Source of the DNA: Sinonovacula constricta
Lineage: Eukaryota; Mollusca; Bivalvia; Cardiida; Solecurtidae
Direction of reading: 5' to 3'
Length of the DNA: 64,000 nucleotides
NCBI GenBank assembly: GCA_007844125.1
Contig: CM017558.1
Coordinates: forward strand, 42,900,769 to 42,964,768
The notes under the pieces are model-generated. The model saw only the letters and a list, made by a program, of their open reading frames with translations. It had not been told where the DNA came from and searched no databases. Shown here in pieces: positions 38,255 to 48,890 of the stretch (its first letter is position 1; each line of letters opens with the position of its first letter). A program made the position numbers and the translations under genes.

Positions 38255-39433
38255 CTACAGTATGGAAATGTGCTGGTTGTCAGAGACAGATGTGGAAAAT
38301 CGGAGATAGAAGGTGGAAACCGTAGAAGCATTTACGAAAGAAGCAGAGTTTAGAATATCATCTAGAGGGGAATGGTTTACAAAAGCCCATGAAGATGAGA
38401 GAGCTCTGAGCATTCTGAAATGAAGAAAAACAAACCAAAATGTTGATCCGATAAATCAGAATATGCAATATGTAAGGTAGAGAAAATTCATCTAAAGATG
38501 AGGGTTGCTGTAATGTCTTTCAATCCTTTATTAGAAATAAATAGACAATTTCTGCCTGACCTAAGAGGTTTTACCCTGTCAAGGTAGAACATAAATGCTC
38601 TGACCTGGCGCATTTCTCCTATTACGCACTTTACGCACGTGCATAACCTCCTCTCGAAAAAGCTAAAATCTAAAAGTACCAAACACACAAAGAAAGGTGA
38701 AGTCTAACCCGGGTTAGGAATGATATATTGTATGTCACTAGTTTTAATGTTATAAAATCTAATTACTACACCAATCAAGTTGAAAAGGTTTAAAATGATA
38801 AAACCTAAACACGTCAGGATTTTAGTCGTTCATATTTTGCGTTAAGTTCCTAGCATGTCCGCATTTTACATGTTATTCATTAGAAAAGAACCGAATATTT
38901 AAGTATTATTACAAAGGTTATTTCCCTAGTAATTGTGCGTTATTTCAAAAACGGCCCAGATACACGTCTGGCTCTGATAGGGCAGAAAAGTCTATACAAG
39001 TCTTTAGAAAAACTTGGAATGGTGAAAGGGCTAGAAGCCACTGAAGGAAGTTGATTTTTGGGAAGAAAGTTTGACACAGTAAGATGACTGAGCTGTCACC
39101 ATTCCAGTGAAAAACATTGTCTTCAACAGAAAGAGCATTTATTTCACTTTTTCTTCTGGCAGGGCCCATAGTGAGAAGAAAGATAGTCTTAACCGTGAAA
39201 AGTAACAGAGAGGACTGCAACAAGGGTTTAAAGGGATCCTTGGTGAGGGCCCATAAAATGCAAAACAGGTCTCATTTGTGAATAAGTGAGCAGGAGAAAG
39301 GTCTGGACAGTTCAAAGGAATGAAACAGTTCTGACAGAAAAGGATAAATTCATTTAGTCTCACAACCACGAAACTTAAGGGAATTAGATAAGATGGATCT
39401 GTAACCTTAAATAGTGCTGACTGCAAGGGATTG
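38255..39433 (-). pseudogene. Tyrosine recombinase pseudogene of DIRS-like element
   Basis: The frame is broken into at least three pieces. In order on the minus strand: a segment with ELSRP and WALTKDPFKPL, then LFTVKTIFLL and ARRKSEINAL (the first catalytic Arg box), then VRAFMFYLDRVKPLRSG followed by LFISNK and GLKDITAT, then MLRALSSSWAF (second catalytic Arg with the conserved Trp) and finally STVSTFYLR, which holds the presumed nucleophile Tyr. The residue expected to be His in the H-x-x-R box reads Arg. Stops and frame changes at several points (for example a stop after 38488) make it non-functional. Family assignment rests on motif recognition from memory. Confidence 0.7.
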
Positions 39434-39729
39434 TTCTTCAAAGAGGAAGACCAACAAGTCAGCTATTTGTTGTATAGATGGGTAGATAGGATCTTCCTCT
39501 CTCTACACCAATTTGCAAAGATCTTCCACTAAGCACTACAGACTGTGGAAGTAGAGGAGCGCATTGTAATAATAGAGGTAACTTTTTCTTTAGCAACTTT
39601 TTCCTGATAATAGCCAGATGTGAATGTGTGGCATAGCAAGATCTCTGTGGAAGATATTTCCATTCTGAGACAAGAGATCCCGCCAAAGTGTAGATTGAGG
39701 GGGTCTTTTCAACAGCCGCAGGAGCTTGT

Positions 39730-40152
39730 TAAATCATAAACACAAAGGGGACACAAAGAGTAGTAGACGATGATGAGTCTGGTTGCAAAAAAATACAATG
39801 TAGGCAAGAACATGATAAAGAAAATTTACAAGACTACTTTGATATGCAGAGTCCATTCTGCTAGAAGAATCTGATGGTAACAGGACAGACTGTCAGCTAA
39901 GAGAGATGTTCAGCAGCAGGCAGAACATCAAGAGGTCTCTTGTCTCTATAAAGAGAGAGAGTGAGTCTCCCCTGTTTCTAAACATGAGACACTAATGTGG
40001 TGTTGTCTGTAGAAAGTAACACACAGTGTTGCTGCAGTTGGAAGCAAAAGAGCCAGAGACAGATTTGGCTGAAGGTGTGGGTATGGGACAAACAGAAGAT
40101 GGCAGAAGAGAAACACAATCTTTGCATGCCTCCATGAAAGGCAGTTTAGCAA
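39730..40152 (-). pseudogene. RNase H domain remnant of DIRS-like element
   Basis: Minus-strand pieces in different frames resemble the end of the RNase H domain of DIRS elements: TGETHSLSL (consensus-like GGTHSLSL), then LLADSLSC, LLAEWTLH and FATRLIIVYY. The pieces are separated by stops and frame shifts. The placement just upstream of the recombinase fits RT-RNaseH-recombinase order. Confidence 0.55.
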
Positions 40153-40700
40153 GATCCTGATGGATCAATTCCTCCTCCTAACTCAGAATCATAGAGAAAT
40201 TGATTAGAGGGGATCCTCATCTGCACAACTTGAACGATCCTCTTGTTCCACAAAGAACAAGGGGTCGGGCCTGTTAGCTCTGACTACCAGGGCATCCGCA
40301 TCTCCTGCTTCCTAGCTTGAAAGAAGAGGATGAAGAAGCAGGGCAGAGAGCAGTAGCACTAGGTACAGATACCCATGGCCTACTACTTCCAGAATAGTAA
40401 TAACTGGTCACCTGTTACCAATGACCATTGGCTGATGGTTGTATAAGGATTGAAAGACTGCAGCCAGACAACCATGGCAATAAGAAATTGTCATGAGAAT
40501 CTACTGGTTATGTTGCCGACACGTTAACTAAAAGTCTTTCTTGCACTGCTCTAGAAGGAGAGTGAGAGCTTTTATTGTAGTCAGGTCTACGCACAAGGAG
40601 ATCTATTTCTGGAACAGCTTCTCCTTCTGTGCTTTTTGGGACTGTTATCAAATTTTTGACTTTCTCTTCATCCTATATTTCCTGAAGGAGTGATACAGTA

Positions 40701-41479
40701 CAGTGGCAGACATTTACCTTTACTTCCTTCTGTAGGTAGAAGCCACTTTCAGATGCAGGTTATATTTTCTCAAAAAGAGATGAGGTGTGATAGAGACTCT
40801 TCGAGACTACATAGACCTGTCAAAATACTCAATTTAAAGACAAACTCCCTAACCTTGTTTGCCTACATCCAAGATCAGCAAAAGCGAGGGGAAGAAGGAA
40901 GCAAAGGTACTTCCCAAATAAAAAGGTCCTCCTGGGTCTACATGGTTTAAGGCTTGGTGGGACAGGGGATGACAGGGCAAAGTAGCTTTGATAGGATCAC
41001 ACCAGGTTGGCGAAAAGACAAATTGGGTTAAACTGGAGAGGGCTAAGGTGAAAAGAATATAATAAGAAAAAGAAAACAGTTATAATGGCTATGGAAATGA
41101 TAACAATCAACAGTGACCTCTTGAAGAGCAGTAAGGGTGGTGCTAAGGTAAAACATAAGGTCATAAAGGAACAATGGCCATGCCTCTGGCCATCGTCAGA
41201 ACCCATGTTCACTCTTACCATTCTTCTTCATGGTGGCCATGGGAAATTGACTGGTACAAGTTTGTTTTTATGAATATTTGTAGAAACCAGTGGTCCAGTG
41301 TAAATGCGCATAACATCGATACTACTCTTCAAATGAAATTAAAAATCTTTGTTAATGTCAAAGTGGCCGCACTAACCTGCGACAACTGTTGCTTACAAAT
41401 TGCAGTAATTTCATTGGCTGAATTTCCATGCCATTTTGGACAAGGAGCCAATCAAATGCTTAAGGCATATATTTGAGAA
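40701..41479. other. Unassigned stretch
   Basis: Short frames exist on both strands but none has recognisable domains or clear splice sites. It may include decayed 5' parts of the DIRS-like element. Confidence 0.35.
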
Positions 41480-42125
41480 TGAAGTTCTTCTGGAGGCCAT
41501 GTTGTTGTTTCTTTTAAATCAAAACTCTTTGAGCAATGTATATAGGGCCACCCAAGGAACATGTGTACCAAGTACCAAGGCTCTAGCTCTTGTAGTTTCT
41601 GACAAGACATTTTTCTGTATAACCAAGTATGAAGAATGGCCACACCCTGGCAGCCATGTGTTTTACATATCAAAATTCTTTAAACAATCTTGATACAAGG
41701 TTATCCAAGGAACATATGAACTAACTATCATGGTTCAAGCTCTTGTTGTTTCTAGCCAAATATGAAAAATGTCCAGGCCCCTTGCAGCCATGTTGTTTGA
41801 CAGATTGAAGTTCTTTGAACAATCTTGATAGAGGACTACCAAAGAACATGTACACCAATTATCAAGGCTCAAGCTCTTGTTTTTTGACAAGAAGATTTTT
41901 CCATGTAGCCATATTTGGAAAATGGCGAGGTACCTGACAGTTTTTCAATAGATCAAAATTTTTTGGACTATTTTTCTGTTCCCCTGTCTACTGAAACTTC
42001 GGCAGAAGTTTGGTTGAATTTGAGCCATCAGTTTGAGAGTAGATGTCATTTAAAGACTGTTGATGGACGCATGACATGTGATGTCAGCTCATCACCCTAC
42101 ACTTTGGTAGAGTGAGCTAAAATCA
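41480..42125 (+). repeat. Dispersed repeat with internal diverged ~150-bp units (family R1)
   Basis: Three diverged units share GGCAGCCATGTT, CAAAATTCTTTGAACAATCT, CCAAGGAACATGT, ATCAAGGCTCAAGCTCTTG and GACAAGAAGATTTTTCC-like blocks. The end contains GATGTCATTTAAAGACTGTT then GATGGAC. A second copy with the same block order and the same terminal part lies at 48230-48890. It has no coding frame of its own. Confidence 0.75.
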
Positions 42126-42288
42126 TTCAATGAGAAAACAAATAGCAATCAGAGTTAAGAGAAGCAAGCTACAACCTTTCTGTACATTGAAATAAAAACA
42201 AAGCCTTTTGTTCAAAGTAAAGGAAAACCTAAAGAATATGTAAAATGTATTAGAAATATAATGACCATTAACATGTGGATATAACAAG

Positions 42289-42564
42289 TGTTTCTATAAT
42301 TCTGATTTGATTTGATTATGAAATACATTGCAGCAACCATTTATGTTCATTATAGCAACATCCTGCTTTTTGGAGGAGCAAGACACCAGACACATGTCTG
42401 GGTAGAACCACCTGCGCACCGCATGTCATCTGGAAGACCTTCTCACATTAAGTCCTTCGCCCAGAAGGGGACTCGAACCCATGCAGTTAGAGGCTAAGCA
42501 GTCAGAGGAGACACAAATTGGCGACTCTACCACGACATCATGGGCGCCCCTGTTTTTATAATTC
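42289..42564 (-). mobile_element. tRNA-derived SINE (family 2) with 14-bp TSD
   Basis: On the minus strand the head starts near 42550 (GGGGCGCCCATGATGTCGTG, then GGTTCGAGTCC as B box) and the tail near 42303 is TTTGA-rich. It is flanked by a 14-bp duplication TGTTTCTATAATTC at 42289-42302 and TGTTTTTATAATTC at 42551-42564 (one mismatch). Related copies are at 45279-45464 (minus) and 59785-59995 (plus). Confidence 0.85.
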
Positions 42565-42953
42565 AAGAATACAATGATATGTTCTGCAACAATACACATT
42601 CCGGTTCCTTATGATATAGACATTTCTTCTTCAAAAGTGAAATCAAGTATCAAGCATCACACCAAATAATGATCTGAAAAAGCAGTGGTACAATTTATGT
42701 TAGTGGCAGTGTGTGAAAATAAGAATTGCAAGAAATCTTTTCTGAGCTTTTGGCATATACACTTCTTTCAATTATGGGTAGATTTGCCACTAGAAATGAG
42801 GTGCTTGGCTATGTTGGATGCACTTATGTGAAAACGCATCAGACACTGTTGTGTTATGGGGTTAACTTCTAGACACATAATAACAAACATATCTAGTTGT
42901 TACGATTAGTGACAAGAATTAATGAGGATAGCAAAAACAAACATATAACTTAC

Positions 42954-43075
42954 CTACTTGTCTTTAATCAACAGAATGATGCCAATGACACCAAGCAAAA
43001 AGGAAATAATCTCAACAACTAAAAGTCCAATGAAGATTTTGTGATCTTCTTCTGTCACTTTTTCACAATCTTCCA
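42954..43075 (-). CDS. Exon D: C-terminal transmembrane exon ending at a stop codon
   Basis: The exon follows a strong acceptor (T-rich tract, TTTCAG) and starts in phase 1: two bases complete a codon, then EDCEKVTEEDHK and a hydrophobic stretch of about 23 residues (IFIGLLVVEIISFLLGVIG, IILL) closed by IKDK and TAG. The stop codon is directly followed by a consensus donor GTAAGTT, with an alternative GTAGGT donor 4 bases upstream. It fits in frame after exon C (43575-43649), which ends with one base. The acidic Cys-containing segment would be outside and the IKDK tail inside. Function unknown; no domain family recognised. Splicing is inferred from sequence only. Confidence 0.6.
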
Positions 43076-43278
43076 CTGAAATTTTTTTTTTCAAAAATGA
43101 AGATATTGATGGAATGTTTGTAGTCAAAATTTCTTACAACAAAGAAATGAGTTTGCTATTTCTAATGCTAAATTACTTAAATATCAATTATTACAAAATG
43201 ACAACTTACACCTTATAAACATGCTGACAACATCATTATTTCTTAATATATTTAAGAAGTTCCATGTTTACTCTTTAT

Positions 43279-43450
43279 TTTGAAAATGGCATATCATTGG
43301 AAAATGGCATATCATTGGAAAATGGCATATCATTGGAAAATGGCATATCATTGGAAAATGACATATTAGTGGAAAATTACGTATTAGTGGAAAATGACCT
43401 ATATTTGAAAAATGAAAAGTTATAAGTAAATGACATATTATTGGAAAACA
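43279..43450. repeat. 18-bp minisatellite, decaying to one side
   Basis: About five good copies of TTGGAAAATGGCATATCA (43280-43369) followed by increasingly diverged copies (ACATATTAG, TTACGTATTAG, GACCTATATT) up to about 43450. It lies in the presumed intron between exons D and C. Confidence 0.85.
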
Positions 43451-43574
43451 ATGTATTATTTCAAAAGGTTCTATTGAATTTAATACAATTCACATGTTCA
43501 ATAAGTTTTTTGATGGTGCAATCTTAAAATGATTTCACATTGTGCTATCAACATCTTAACACTTTAACACTTAC

Positions 43575-43649
43575 TAGTTACTTGCATCGGTATAAACCAG
43601 GCAGTCACTGCAATGATGAGAACTACAGCAAAGATCAGGATCACCACCA
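43575..43649 (-). CDS. Exon C: 75-bp transmembrane cassette exon
   Basis: Acceptor ATTTTTTCAG at the 5' side and donor GTAAGTG at the 3' side delimit 75 bp that begins with two bases of a split codon and ends with one (symmetric phase 1). Only this frame is open: VVILIFAVVLIIAVTAWF followed by IPMQVT, a single membrane span. Joined to exon D it gives a span, a short acidic Cys-containing loop and a second span. Joined to exon A (45807-45938), it is also in frame. The product is not recognised. Confidence 0.6.
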
Positions 43650-43650
43650 C

Positions 43651-45278
43651 TGAAAAAATAGAATTCAATCTAAATTTTCTAATCTAACCTTTGTACTTTA
43701 TGCACAATAAAATACATGACACATTTATAAACATTTTGGGGAAGTATAATGTTGTTACAAATATTACATTCTGTATCTTAAAATCTTTTTGGCAAGGAAA
43801 AAAACATTCAAATATTATTGATATAGGAAGTTCCTCTCTGGTACTCCAGCAAAATTAGAATTAAAAACAAACCTTACCTGTTTCTATTCTCTATACCCAA
43901 AAGAACTCAATTTAAGTGTTAATCCCCTCGCAAAAACTAAATTTTATTGGAAGTTCCTTTTTTTTAAATATTTATCTGCATCCAACTTTCATAATGTTTG
44001 GCAGGAGATTACAAGGGAGTTCACTGTGGTACTGTGGTAACTGTATGGTACTGCATTTTAAGTATGGCGTCCAATATGGCCCAAGAGTATCAGCTTAAAA
44101 TCTATTAAAGTAAGACCATTAATGGTTTTTGGTTCTTTTTCGCTAGTTTTATAAAAAAAAACCCACTACAACTTGCTGTTGTTAATCAATATTTAAACAA
44201 TGAGGGCACTTGAATATAATGCTGTCCCTCCTCAACAGTTTTATCTCTGAACAATATTTCAGATGTGTCATATTTGAATTTCCCCCAAGTGACAAAACCA
44301 ATAGTGTCACATCCACCTAATCTCCTTGGGTTGCCAGCCAGAGCAAGGAAAGTATAATTCCTCTGTGTCCTGGTCAGAGACAACAATGTGTTCAACCTCT
44401 GACTGAAGTGGTTTGGGACAATCAGACCTGTTCTAATCTGGTGTTCTTGACATTGGCTCTTTTTTTTTTTCTACTTTGATTTTCTTTGATATGTAATATG
44501 TTGGCAGTGCATAGCCTTTCCTCGTGGGATCATGGTAACTAGAGCAGACCTTGAGGATGTGAAGGCTCGTGGCTGTGTCTCTTTACTACATACAATTTTT
44601 CATGGTTAGTGCTCTGTGGAAACTCCAGATTCATCTATATTGAAAAAATGTTCTGTTTGGCAAGTAACTGATGCTTCTCCAAGAGAGACTCAAGCTTCTG
44701 CAATAAATGTCCACAGCCACTCTTGATGTAGACAATTTCTGAGGTTTGGGCATCTTTCCACAGTCATAAAACCAAGTCACTGAAACTCTCTGCTGATTTC
44801 ACTGGTTTTCTGAAATGGTTGGCATGATCCTAGCCATGTATCTGACCTTATATATTTTACAACCATACCCTATGTCAGCCATGTAAGAGATGTGCTGAAG
44901 AAGTTTCTAATCTTGATATGGAGAAAACAAAGGTTTGTACATACAAATATACATCTACATGAACCACTTCCTTGTTCTGTTGTGAAATGTTGATTCTGGT
45001 ACACACACTCTGGCAGTCCCATAGACTGACATGCCTTTCTGTGTGGCTTGAAAAGCTCTCAGTAGATTTCCCTGGTCATAATTCTTTTGTCTTCTCACTC
45101 TGAGATAATATCCAATGCTTTGTTAAATAATTGGACTAACTAGCATCAAAGGTCTTTTCATTAAAAATCCACCTCCACAATCTTGTTGTTGCTTTTTCAA
45201 AGGCTGGCTGAGATGTCATAATACATTCTGTAAATGACTGTGACATGTCAAAATAGCAATACTGCTTGTGTTTTTGAA
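43651..45278. other. Presumed intron sequence
   Basis: AT-rich sequence with scattered short frames and no recognised exon, RNA or repeat. It would be intron between exons C and B or A if the minus-strand exon chain is real. Confidence 0.4.
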
Positions 45279-45464
45279 AAACATTGCAGTGACCAATATT
45301 GCGACGTCCAGTTATTTTGGTGGAGGAAGACCCCAAACGAATGTCTAGGTAGAACGACCAGGACACTGCAGGTCAGCTAGAAGACCTTCCCACAATTATA
45401 TCCTTCATGCTGATTGGGACTGGAACCCAAGCTGAGCGGTCTGAGGAGTTACAAGTTGGTGAAA
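45279..45464 (-). mobile_element. SINE family 2 copy, diverged
   Basis: It matches the other family 2 copies in order: GACGTCCAGTTA, GGTGGAGGAAGACC, AATGTCTAGGTAGAACGACC, AGAAGACCTTCCCAC, GGGACTGGAACCC (inverse of the B box) and GAGCGGTCTGAGGAG. The tRNA-like end is truncated and no target duplication is clear. Confidence 0.65.
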
Positions 45465-45590
45465 AACTAAGCAAAGTAGAAATAAACAGGTTTTAGGAGG
45501 ATTTTTAGGATAAGAAATGGACAGGTGGCTGAAACAGGCTCAGAATCTGTGACTTTTAATGTAATTTTATAAATATTGAAGTTAACTTAC

Positions 45591-45676
45591 CAGTATCGAA
45601 GAAATTTCGCGAACATTTGTCCTGATGCAAAAAAGTGACACTTCTGCTTTTAATTTGCCAGTGCAAACAGATGATG
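45591..45676 (-). CDS. Exon B candidate: 86-bp exon-like segment that changes frame
   Basis: An acceptor (TTTGCATTTGTAG) and a strong donor (GTAAGTTAA) bound 86 bp, not a multiple of three. Following exon A, the frame reads SSVCTGKLKAEVSLF and continues to SSIL, ending in phase 0; exon C would then be read as Trp-Trp-stop. A second frame is also open (ending in phase 1, compatible with exon C), but needs a different upstream exon. It is either an alternative cassette that truncates the protein, an exon of another transcript, or a chance pair of splice-like sites. Confidence 0.35.
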
Positions 45677-45806
45677 CTACAAATGCAAATAAGGGAATTT
45701 TCAGATAACAACAGTAACAGCAATAAGGCAGTACCAGGGAGGACAATGCTAATGTTAATATTTTGCCATCAATCACATAATTTTTCCCATTTTAAATTAC
45801 TAATAC

Positions 45807-45938
45807 CTTTTTCCGTTCCATTCGAATGTTTCGTTTTCAGCATGTAGATACATATTATGATCACCACAATGAGGATCACTACTGCCAGGCCGTAAAAGAT
45901 GTACACTGCTATCAGTGTAGAACAATAGCCTTCTTGTT
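45807..45938 (-). CDS. Exon A: 132-bp transmembrane exon
   Basis: Acceptor TGCATTTCAG and donor GTATTAG delimit 132 bp in symmetric phase 1 (two leading bases, 43 codons, one trailing base). The peptide starts QEGYCS, continues as a hydrophobic run of about 26 residues (IAVYIFYGLAVVILIVV, IIICIYML) and ends KTKHSNGTEK. Positive residues after the span suggest the C-terminal side is cytoplasmic. Exons A, C and D joined directly give three spans with short loops, resembling the last three spans of a four-span protein; no first-span exon was found in the window. Another frame of this exon is open too, but lacks a comparable pattern. Confidence 0.55.
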
Positions 45939-45959
45939 CTGAAATGCAGACAACACCAG

Positions 45960-47100
45960 CGTTTTATTTTTTATCAATATCACTGAATGTAGATGCGCCA
46001 ATGCAGCATTTTCTGGATAAATTCAAGTCTATTAAGCACTTTCACTGAATAAATCTTACATATTGTTTCTTTTTTTATCGCATGTTAATAACTGAAAAAA
46101 AACATGTACTAGCAAAATCTACAATACAGCCTTTTTTAAACATTAACCAATCACTGCTTAATAAAGCAATTTCTCATGCATAACAATAGCTGAAAGTAAA
46201 TGTTTGGTAAAAGACTACACTTTAATCTAGAATAATTCTAGGGACATATGAAATATCAGATATTTAAAACTGGTATCCAACAGTTTGCCTATATCAACTA
46301 CATGTAACAATATTTAACTACTGCTTTGAAGAATTTGGAAATAATTTCTGCATAAACTCATACATTAGTCTTAACAAAGATGATTTGTTAGACGGTACAA
46401 ATCGTAAAAAAACACCTTAAATGTTCATTCTTTCCAACTCTATAAACAGAGTGATAAGGGCTCTGCTTAATATAAATAGTAACACCAGAGCCAGCTGACC
46501 ATATAACACGATCTCAAAAGTAAGTGAACATGTAGTTTTCTTAGTTAAAAAATAGCTATAATCTCCCCGCAGTGTTACTTGGATAAGATATACCTGTTTG
46601 CATTGACAAAATGGGGATTTATCCTTGACTGTTCACACAGGTCTAGGGCATCAATGAATAGCAGGACCTTTTCATGTAACAATGACTTATTTGGTTAATT
46701 GAGAATAAAATTTCCATACTGTTGGACACCACCTTTAAATATGAATATGAGGCTGGATTTTAGTCTTTTACACACTGGTTAAAAACATACTTTTTCTTCA
46801 AAAAAGACATTTTTAGTAAGAATCCAGGAAATAACTTACCAACATCCTTCAGTTAACAAAAAGCCAATAAAACAATGTAATCAGATATAAAGGGTGTTTA
46901 GGCTAGCACAGAATAACCCAATAAACAATACAACAGCTATAATGTTTAATATTATAATGAAATGATATAATGCACCATTCTTATCTGCACTTTAAGACAA
47001 GAAAGACAACTTGAACAGAGCATTAATTGGGCATCATAAGGAAACTGTTGTTTTTTCAAATGCTTTCTTGTTTTGATCCAGTACAGATATAGATAAAGTA
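45960..47100. other. AT-rich non-coding stretch
   Basis: Scattered splice-like motifs (for example at 46593 and 46836 on the minus strand) but no convincing exon between them. No RNA or repeat recognised. Confidence 0.4.
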
Positions 47101-47538
47101 GCAAAGAGTAACACCTGGAGCACTATATAATATATACATATATGTATACATACACACAGGCTTTTTGTAGACTCATATCTGGCATCAAGTAATTAAAAGT
47201 TATTTACTTTAGAAATCTTTGGTGAAGATTGGACAATCAGTGTGGCCACTGGGCTGAAATCATTTTCTAGAATTATACCTAGTGAACTACTGAATCCACA
47301 TGACCCACTTTAAAACATATTTAAGATTTCATACTGGCAAACATTCTGGCCAAGTTTGGTGATGATTGGGCCATCAATGTGGCCTCTAAGCATTTTCACA
47401 AAGTTTTTCAACGTGACACAAAAATGAACTTATCCAAAATTTCTTGCAGACTTGATAAAACACTGTAGCCTCTAGCGAGTTTACAAGCAAAATTGTTGAT
47501 GCCAGATGCCTGGTGATGAGGTATCAGAAAAGCTCACC
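47101..47538 (+). repeat. Dispersed repeat (family R2)
   Basis: CATATCTGGCATCAAGTAAT, TTATTTACTTTAGAAATCTT, TGGTGAAGATTGGAC and ACATTCTGGCCAAGTTTGGT with GATGATTGGGCCAT match, in the same order, sequence at 60050-60245. The match identifies an interspersed family without coding potential. Confidence 0.7.
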
Positions 47539-47859
47539 TTGAGCACCTTGTTTGTTTGCTTGTTGGCTTTATCATTCCAACACAAGTATTTCAATTTTCT
47601 GGAGATAGTGTCTGCATGAAGCAGATATAGTGCTGCCTTCACTGTGTATACATGTCGTGCACACCTGGCATGATACCACAGCCAGTCACATTATCCTGAC
47701 ACCGGGCCAACTAGTTGTGGAACTACCCTTATATTTGCTTGAGCATTAGCAAGGGAGCTATACCACTACCATTTTAATGACTTTGTTATGTCGCGGCCCG
47801 GTATCGAACGAGAGGACTCCCGTACCTGGAGCCGACAATCTACCGATTGAGCACCTTGT
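47539..47859 (-). mobile_element. SINE family 1 copy, 5'-truncated, with 13-bp TSD
   Basis: The body matches the copy at 1043-1386 (CTTTATCATTCC, GGAGATAGTGTC, TGCCTTCACTGTGTATACAT, CACATTATCCTGACACCGGG), but the tRNA-like head stops at CTACCGA. A 13-bp duplication TTGAGCACCTTGT flanks it at 47539-47551 and 47847-47859, so insertion was already head-truncated. Confidence 0.8.
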
Positions 47860-48019
47860 GATTAGGTGAGCTAATAACAACAACAAAATAAAAAACAGCT
47901 AGAATTTGAACATATAGGAGCCATCAGAAAAAATGGTGAGATTTTTCTGGCAGGATTTAAATACCTCTGAACAACATTGAAAGCAAGTTGTGTTACAAGT
48001 TCAGCATAAATACATTTTT

Positions 48020-48070
48020 GGCAAGACACAAGGGCCATTGTGGCCCTATATTGCTCACCTGAGTGCCAAA
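48020..48070. repeat. GGCCAT-repeat terminus
   Basis: ACACAAGGGCCATTGTGGCC followed by CTATATTGCTCACCTGAG, an interrupted palindrome seen also at 52047-52085 and 60008-60045. I recall this as the terminal motif of widespread bivalve repeats. Confidence 0.6.
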
Positions 48071-48229
48071 GACTTTCAGAATAAATTAATAGCATAACAG
48101 CAATGTTTAAACAGATCAGAATAATTTAAATACATGCACACAAGCAACATTTGCACAATCAATTTTACTACATGGTCATATATGGAAATTGACCATGTGC
48201 CTGGATTAAATTATTTGTTGACAAATCAC

Positions 48230-48890
48230 ACTTGATAGAGACCTACTCACGAAACATTTATACCAAATATCAAGCTCTCACAGTTTCTGATGGAAGAAAT
48301 TTAAAACTTCCTATATAACAACACAAAAAAGGACACACCCCTGATGGACATTTCTTTTTACAGGATTACTCTACATGGAAAATGGCCTTGCCCCTGTCAA
48401 CCATGTTTTTTGACGGATCAAAATACTTTGAGCAGTCTAGATGCAGGACCACTCTAAGAACGTGTGTACAAAAATCAAGGCCCTAGCTCTTGAAGTTTCT
48501 AACAAGAAGATTTTAAAAATATTCCTATATAAACATATATGGAAAATGGTCAAGCACTGTAAGGATAAAATGTCCTATTTAACCATAATGAAACAGGGCA
48601 ATCCAAGGAACATGTATACCAAATATCAAGGCTCCAGCTTTGTGGTTTCTGACAAGAAGATTTTCCAATTAAGCCATATAAAGAAAATGGCCCTGGCAGC
48701 CATGTTTTTTTGAGGATCAAAATTCTTTGAACAATTTTTGTCCCCCTGCCTTACAAAGTGCAGGGGCAGTGGGAAGGGGCAGAAGAATCTGATTAATTTT
48801 GATTGAATTTGGGCTAGCCTATCAGAGGGATGTCATTTAAGGAGTGTTGACGGACATGTGATGGTGGGCTGTCACAATAGCTAACTCTGA
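48230..48890 (+). repeat. Second copy of dispersed repeat family R1
   Basis: Diverged internal units share TACCAAATATCAAGG, CTCTTGAAGTTTCTAACAAG and AAGAAGATTTT with 41480-42125. The end (GATGTCATTTAAGGAGTGTT then GACGGACATG) matches that copy's end. No coding frame. Confidence 0.7.

Larger units (their letters stand above)
38255..40700 (-). mobile_element. Decayed DIRS-like (tyrosine-recombinase) retroelement
   Basis: On the minus strand, fragments appear in the order possible gag-like stretch (about 40.7-40.2 kb), RNase H (about 40.15-39.73 kb), tyrosine recombinase (39.43-38.26 kb). RT-RNaseH-recombinase order is that of DIRS/Ngaro-type elements. No reverse-transcriptase core could be found between the gag-like part and RNase H, so an internal deletion is likely. 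All frames are broken by shifts and stops. The termini could not be located. Confidence 0.65.

Noticed and set aside
38945..39441. Two overlapping minus-strand frames as separate host genes
   Set aside because: Both are frame-shifted parts of one tyrosine-recombinase pseudogene.
46593..46650. Possible small minus-strand exon ending at a GTATATC donor
   Set aside because: About 49 bp with a weak acceptor and no fit to neighbouring exon phases beyond chance.
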